This document shows, piece by piece, positions 60,135-64,000 of a DNA stretch of 64,000 bases. Both the position numbers and the translations under genes were made by a program. This DNA comes from Lasiosphaeris hirsuta (Eukaryota; Ascomycota; Sordariomycetes; Sordariales; Lasiosphaeriaceae), in assembly GCA_030549175.1 (NCBI GenBank), contig JAUKUA010000005.1, forward strand, positions 2,294,001 to 2,358,000. Reading direction: 5' to 3'. Under the pieces are notes generated by a model. That model saw only the letters and a list, made by a program, of their open reading frames with translations. It had not been told where the DNA came from and did not search any database. The first letter of the stretch is position 1; every line of letters starts with the position of its first letter.

Positions 60135-63100
60135 TTTGTTCGTCTAAATTTTGATAGAAAGGTGAGCAGAAGATCGAGTGTGCGATGGGGTTGGTGGTCC
60201 GCGAGAGATGCCGAGAGCAGAAGCGCGAGGCAGGGAATGTGTTTGCGGGTACGGGAATGAGGGGGAGCAGTACTTATGTGTGAAGCGAACGATGGCGAGA
60301 ATCTGGAGACGGGTGGTTTTTTTTTGGGGGGGGGGGTTGAAAGGGGAGGAAATACCCTTGGGTTCAAGGTACCTTCCCTTAAAATGGAGATGGATATGGT
60401 GTTGGTTTGGCTTGGTTTTGGTTTGGTGAAGCTAGGTTTCATGGAAGGACAACAGCGGAACACTGACTAGGCGACCACTCGGATGACGACTTGCGGAGCC
60501 TTGGGCGGCAAAGCCCGTGCGTCTTCGCCAGCTCGCCAGGCACCGCCAGTCAGGGCCCAAGCTTCCTGTCTCTGGGGAGCTATTCTTTTGGAACCTTCCA
60601 ATACTTTCTATCACCCACGGTCTGCTGACTACAGAGCGCTTGTAGGCGATGAGAAGGCAAGAAAACACCAGCTGCAATTCGAGCCCATTCAGTATACGCT
60701 GTCTCATTGGCGTTTTCCATCCGCTAGACCCAGGCATGCGTTTGACTACGTCGTTTTCTCATTCATTTTGCACCGTAGGCGGTCCAGTTTTCGCCATTCA
60801 CACAAGGCAACAGCTGAGGGGAGCTCTTGGGGCGTTGTATGCCTGCAGCCTCGTTTTCATGCCTTGGCACTGCCAGCTTTGAACCTATCATTTGCGCTCA
60901 ACTTCATCTAGGGCGTCTCTAGAACCGAAAGCCTTCACGATCTGATAGATGGAAACGACGGTGCCGCGTCAAGCTTCGCCATCTACCTTTTCCCCACTGA
61001 TTTCCCAGCGCAACCTTCGCAGTTGGTTGCCCCTAGTAATCACTCAATCCACACCTCAGTAGTCCAGTCATTCCATCCCCAAAGATTGACGAAAATGTAG
61101 GTTATATGCTCCAACCTCGTCATATGGGTTAGCTCAGCCTTGTAACCTTTGCAATCCAGGTTCGCCATCTCTCGACCCAGGGCCTCGGTCGTCGGGTTAT
61201 ACTTAGATAGAGGTGGACAAGCATCTCCGAAACACAAACGGGGATGTCAGGGATAGACTATTATCTAAGAGCCGCATTACTTTCTGGATCTCCTAGCTGT
61301 TCAACGGGACATGACTGGCTCATACATCGCACATGTTGGGCTATTGGCAGTTTGCTGCATCGGAATTCGATGTCTGAGAGAGAGCGCTGCCAGCGTTTGA
61401 CGAGGTCACGTCACCTGTAAGAAAAAAAGGGGGGGGAGGAGTAAGGTCTTTCCCAGTTCCAGACTCCCCTCCTCACCTGCCGCATATAATATGAAGCTTG
61501 GGAATTGTATAGAAGTCTGGCATTTGCAAAATCCCTTGGGCTTTGAGGATCCCTACTGCCGACAAACTATGTAGGCTGTGGAAGATGGCCCATGGCTCCG
61601 ATTGTCGCAGCACATCTACATCTCGACCTACCTGCCCATCTATGTGCAAGTCTATTATTGCCTACACTGACATATATGCCTTTTCTTTACCATTCTACCT
61701 ACGTCCTACCAGCGTTTTTATCAGCTCCAACCAGGCATTGACCGTCTCCTCTTCGCCTAGATCAAGGTGGGTTCGGTATTCGGTAAATAAGTAGGTACCC
61801 TATCTCGTGGTATCCCGCTTTCATCGAACACGATTGTTGGGATACGACTGGTTCCTGGCGTTTAACTTGCCGAGTTATTGTTCGTGAGAATCTGGGCAGA
61901 CTCTCGGGTTGCAACTGGCTCCTAGGATATAGTGTCGTAGTGCAGTTTACCAAGGTACTGTATGTCATACGAACCGCCGTTGTCACCATGTCCTTAAGAC
62001 CAAAAGGAGCCAAAAGGATTCCGAGTCGACTTTAAGCTTCAGTGTTATTTTGTCTTCCCTCGCTCGGGCACTTCGCGCTTCGGCTGTCTTCAAGCAGACG
62101 GATACTCTCTCACTGGTCAAATGGGATCACTCTAACCGCCCGCCATGCATGCCCTTTTCTCACAATAAACATGAGAGGGAGGGACAAGTAAGTGATGCCA
62201 AGTCCTATTTATTGCTGCGAAAGCCCTCACCTATCTTGCTTTTGGTTGTCTCTTGCCAGTTATTGGCAACAGCCTAGTGACTCATGTGCGAAAGGAAGCC
62301 GGTTTGCGAGGCGGTAAAAATGCTTGCAGGGAGCGTGTACCTACACTAGTTTCCAGGCAAGGTAGTCTAAAATTGGAGGCGATGTGAAGCCAGTCGAGAT
62401 ATTTATCCAGGTTATTCTGTTGCCTGTTGACTGCTCCATAGCGATCCACAGTTTCCAGGGTGGCTGAGTGTCCAGGGATCGCTGCCGTCCTCGATATCCT
62501 GCTACAAGTCATTGTCTCCACAGGTCATCACCGGGAAGCATCGAGAAGCTGGGCGCAGCATGCGGGGTTTTGTGGTTTCATTGATTCGATACCAATGTCG
62601 TATCTTGTTGTTATATCTCACGCTGGGAACGCGGCCCAAGTAGGATTGACAGCGACTCTTTGCGGCTCAGCCCCTGCTATCAAAGCCGACCGTGAGTGTC
62701 CTGGGTGTCGGAGAGGAGAGGATTTCTTAGGGAGCTCGGCACCTCATCAATGCCCCAGCCCAGGATCGCCGAGTTGACCTCGATATCATGTAGTCCCACG
62801 TTCCTTTGTCTATGTATACACCATTGAATGACCATTTGCGTGTTTGGCAATAGGATAATAGTTTTAGAAACTGCTTCAGTCAACAAAAGCACAGCCAGGA
62901 ACGCCTTGGTTCCATATACCGGTGCACTTCGAGCCAGCAATCACCGTGGAGTGCGTTAAAGAGGAGTATCGTCGGACTCGGATACCGGTGGAATGCGAAC
63001 TGACCAATCACAGTGGCGGTCGAACCGCAAGGTTTGGTCAAAAGCCCAAATGTGCATGATCGAGCGCATTTTAATTTCGGCGAGGATAGGTATAACACAT

Positions 63101-63999
63101 ATCGACGTGTGCGGCCGTTGAGTTATTACCAAGAGTTGTTTTTGACTACCTAGACGACAAGTTCGATTAGTTATCATGAATTCTTGACGTCTGACACAGA
63201 GTGTTTGGGCCACAGGAACCAGTATCGATCTAGGGTCCATAGGGTCCATAGGGATAACTCTGAGGTCCCAAGGTCCACCCGGGGAAGCGGGACAAATGGT
63301 TGGCTAGGTCACCTGCAGCGGGGCGTGTAGAGGACAGGCAAGTGGTATTTGAAATGGAGATAGCGGACTCGGTGATTGACACTGACAGCGGGCACTTTGA
63401 GGTTTTGATGCTGGTCGTCCTTGCGTCCTCGACCGATCAAGCGCGGGGAACGGGACTCCTGGATGGCCAAGAGCGGGTTTCCAACTTCGGTTCCCAACGG
63501 TCATCTCTGCATTCCTGATTGGCTTAGAAGGTTGTTGAGACGACATCAAGTCCCCCATCGTTCCTCTCCGGCTCGCACTTATTCTTTATTCAATATAATT
63601 ATTAATCCTGGCCTGAGGACGGAGTACTTTTGCAATACCAAACTCGGGACGTCGCACTGGCCTCCTGCAAAGCAACACCTACGCAAGAACCTTGCAGGGG
63701 GTGGCAGAGTGAGAGAGGGTGGACCCGCACGACCCGATCAAGGAATCAAGGATTCCAGGCAACAACCGGGATCGAATAACCCGCGCCAGTCGAGCCAGTC
63801 AACACTAACAGCCGCGCTGATATGGATTTCCATTCGTCAAGAACCGATAGGCTAGGGAACGGGGAAACGCGGGACGCAACCTTTCGGTGTCAGGACGACC
63901 GTTCAGAGATAACTGCAGGCGAGGCTTCTTCAGCTTCTGGCGCCTCTGAGAAGACATCGGATATGTCACGGGTAGACCTCCTGGTCTTGACTCGGCGCT
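60135..63999. other. 3.9 kb right-end region without supportable genes
   Basis: Upstream of CDC48 to the window end. The first few hundred bases presumably contain the cdc48 promoter and include a T8G12-like homopolymer stretch near 60317-60337. Other frames are short and random-looking. From about 63856 both strands are open to the window edge, so a gene might begin beyond it, but I cannot support one. No tRNA, rRNA or transposon features are seen. Confidence 0.45.
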
Positions 64000-64000
64000 A

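Noticed and set aside
61100..61180. GGGTTAGCTCAG followed by CAGGTTCGCC, resembling tRNA A and B boxes
   Set aside because: No acceptor or anticodon stem can be drawn and the spacing is wrong.
63856..64000. Both strands open to the right edge of the window
   Set aside because: Too short to tell a gene from chance, and neither translation resembles a family I know.

Overview
This is nuclear DNA from a filamentous ascomycete, most likely a Sordariomycete. The evidence is the gene content: fungus-specific genes (palH/RIM21, STE50, BUD14/TEA4-like, HMT1-like ABC transporter, PL20 lyase, DUF4211 protein), short 50-150 nt spliceosomal introns with GTAxGT-like donors and CTGAC/CTAAC-like branch sites, and no operons. 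The class assignment is inferred from the look of the proteins; no database search was run. For each spliced gene I joined exons by hand, checked phase across every junction, and give exon coordinates in the evidence.

Layout. 1-25.6 kb is the gene-rich part: tail of an unidentified gene; DUF4211 nuclear protein (+); STE50-type MAPK adaptor (-); fungal conserved unknown with a glutamine tract (-); NHX-type Na+/H+ exchanger (-); an orphan C-terminal piece of cytosolic tyrosyl-tRNA synthetase (-); SUT-type sucrose/alpha-glucoside:H+ symporter (+); secreted PL20 glucuronan lyase (+); MAPEG membrane protein (-); SH3 cell-polarity protein of the Bud14/Tea4 type (-). 25.6-31.1 kb holds no gene I can support. 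31.1-41.7 kb carries palH (+), ceramide synthase lag1 (+), a degenerate tRNA-Ala-like sequence (-) and an HMT1-type ABC transporter (-). 41.7-51.9 kb is a roughly 10 kb block with many short tandem repeats and no supportable gene. 51.9-60.1 kb carries a secreted Gly/His/Tyr-rich tandem-repeat protein (-), a conserved fungal nuclear unknown whose second intron contains a long CA microsatellite (+), and CDC48/p97 (-). 60.1-64 kb again shows no gene I can support.

The genes are mostly independent housekeeping and signalling functions: ion and pH homeostasis (NHX exchanger, PalH), membrane lipids (ceramide synthase), polarity and MAPK signalling (Bud14-like, Ste50), protein quality control (Cdc48), metal/thiol transport (HMT1-like) and carbon use (SUT symporter, PL20 lyase). 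I see no biosynthetic cluster, intact transposon, CRISPR array or viral sequence. The most unusual items are the TyrRS C-terminal fragment with a lost KMSKS motif, the secreted 69-bp-repeat protein with an Asp/Ser tract, and the tRNA-Ala-like degenerate element.
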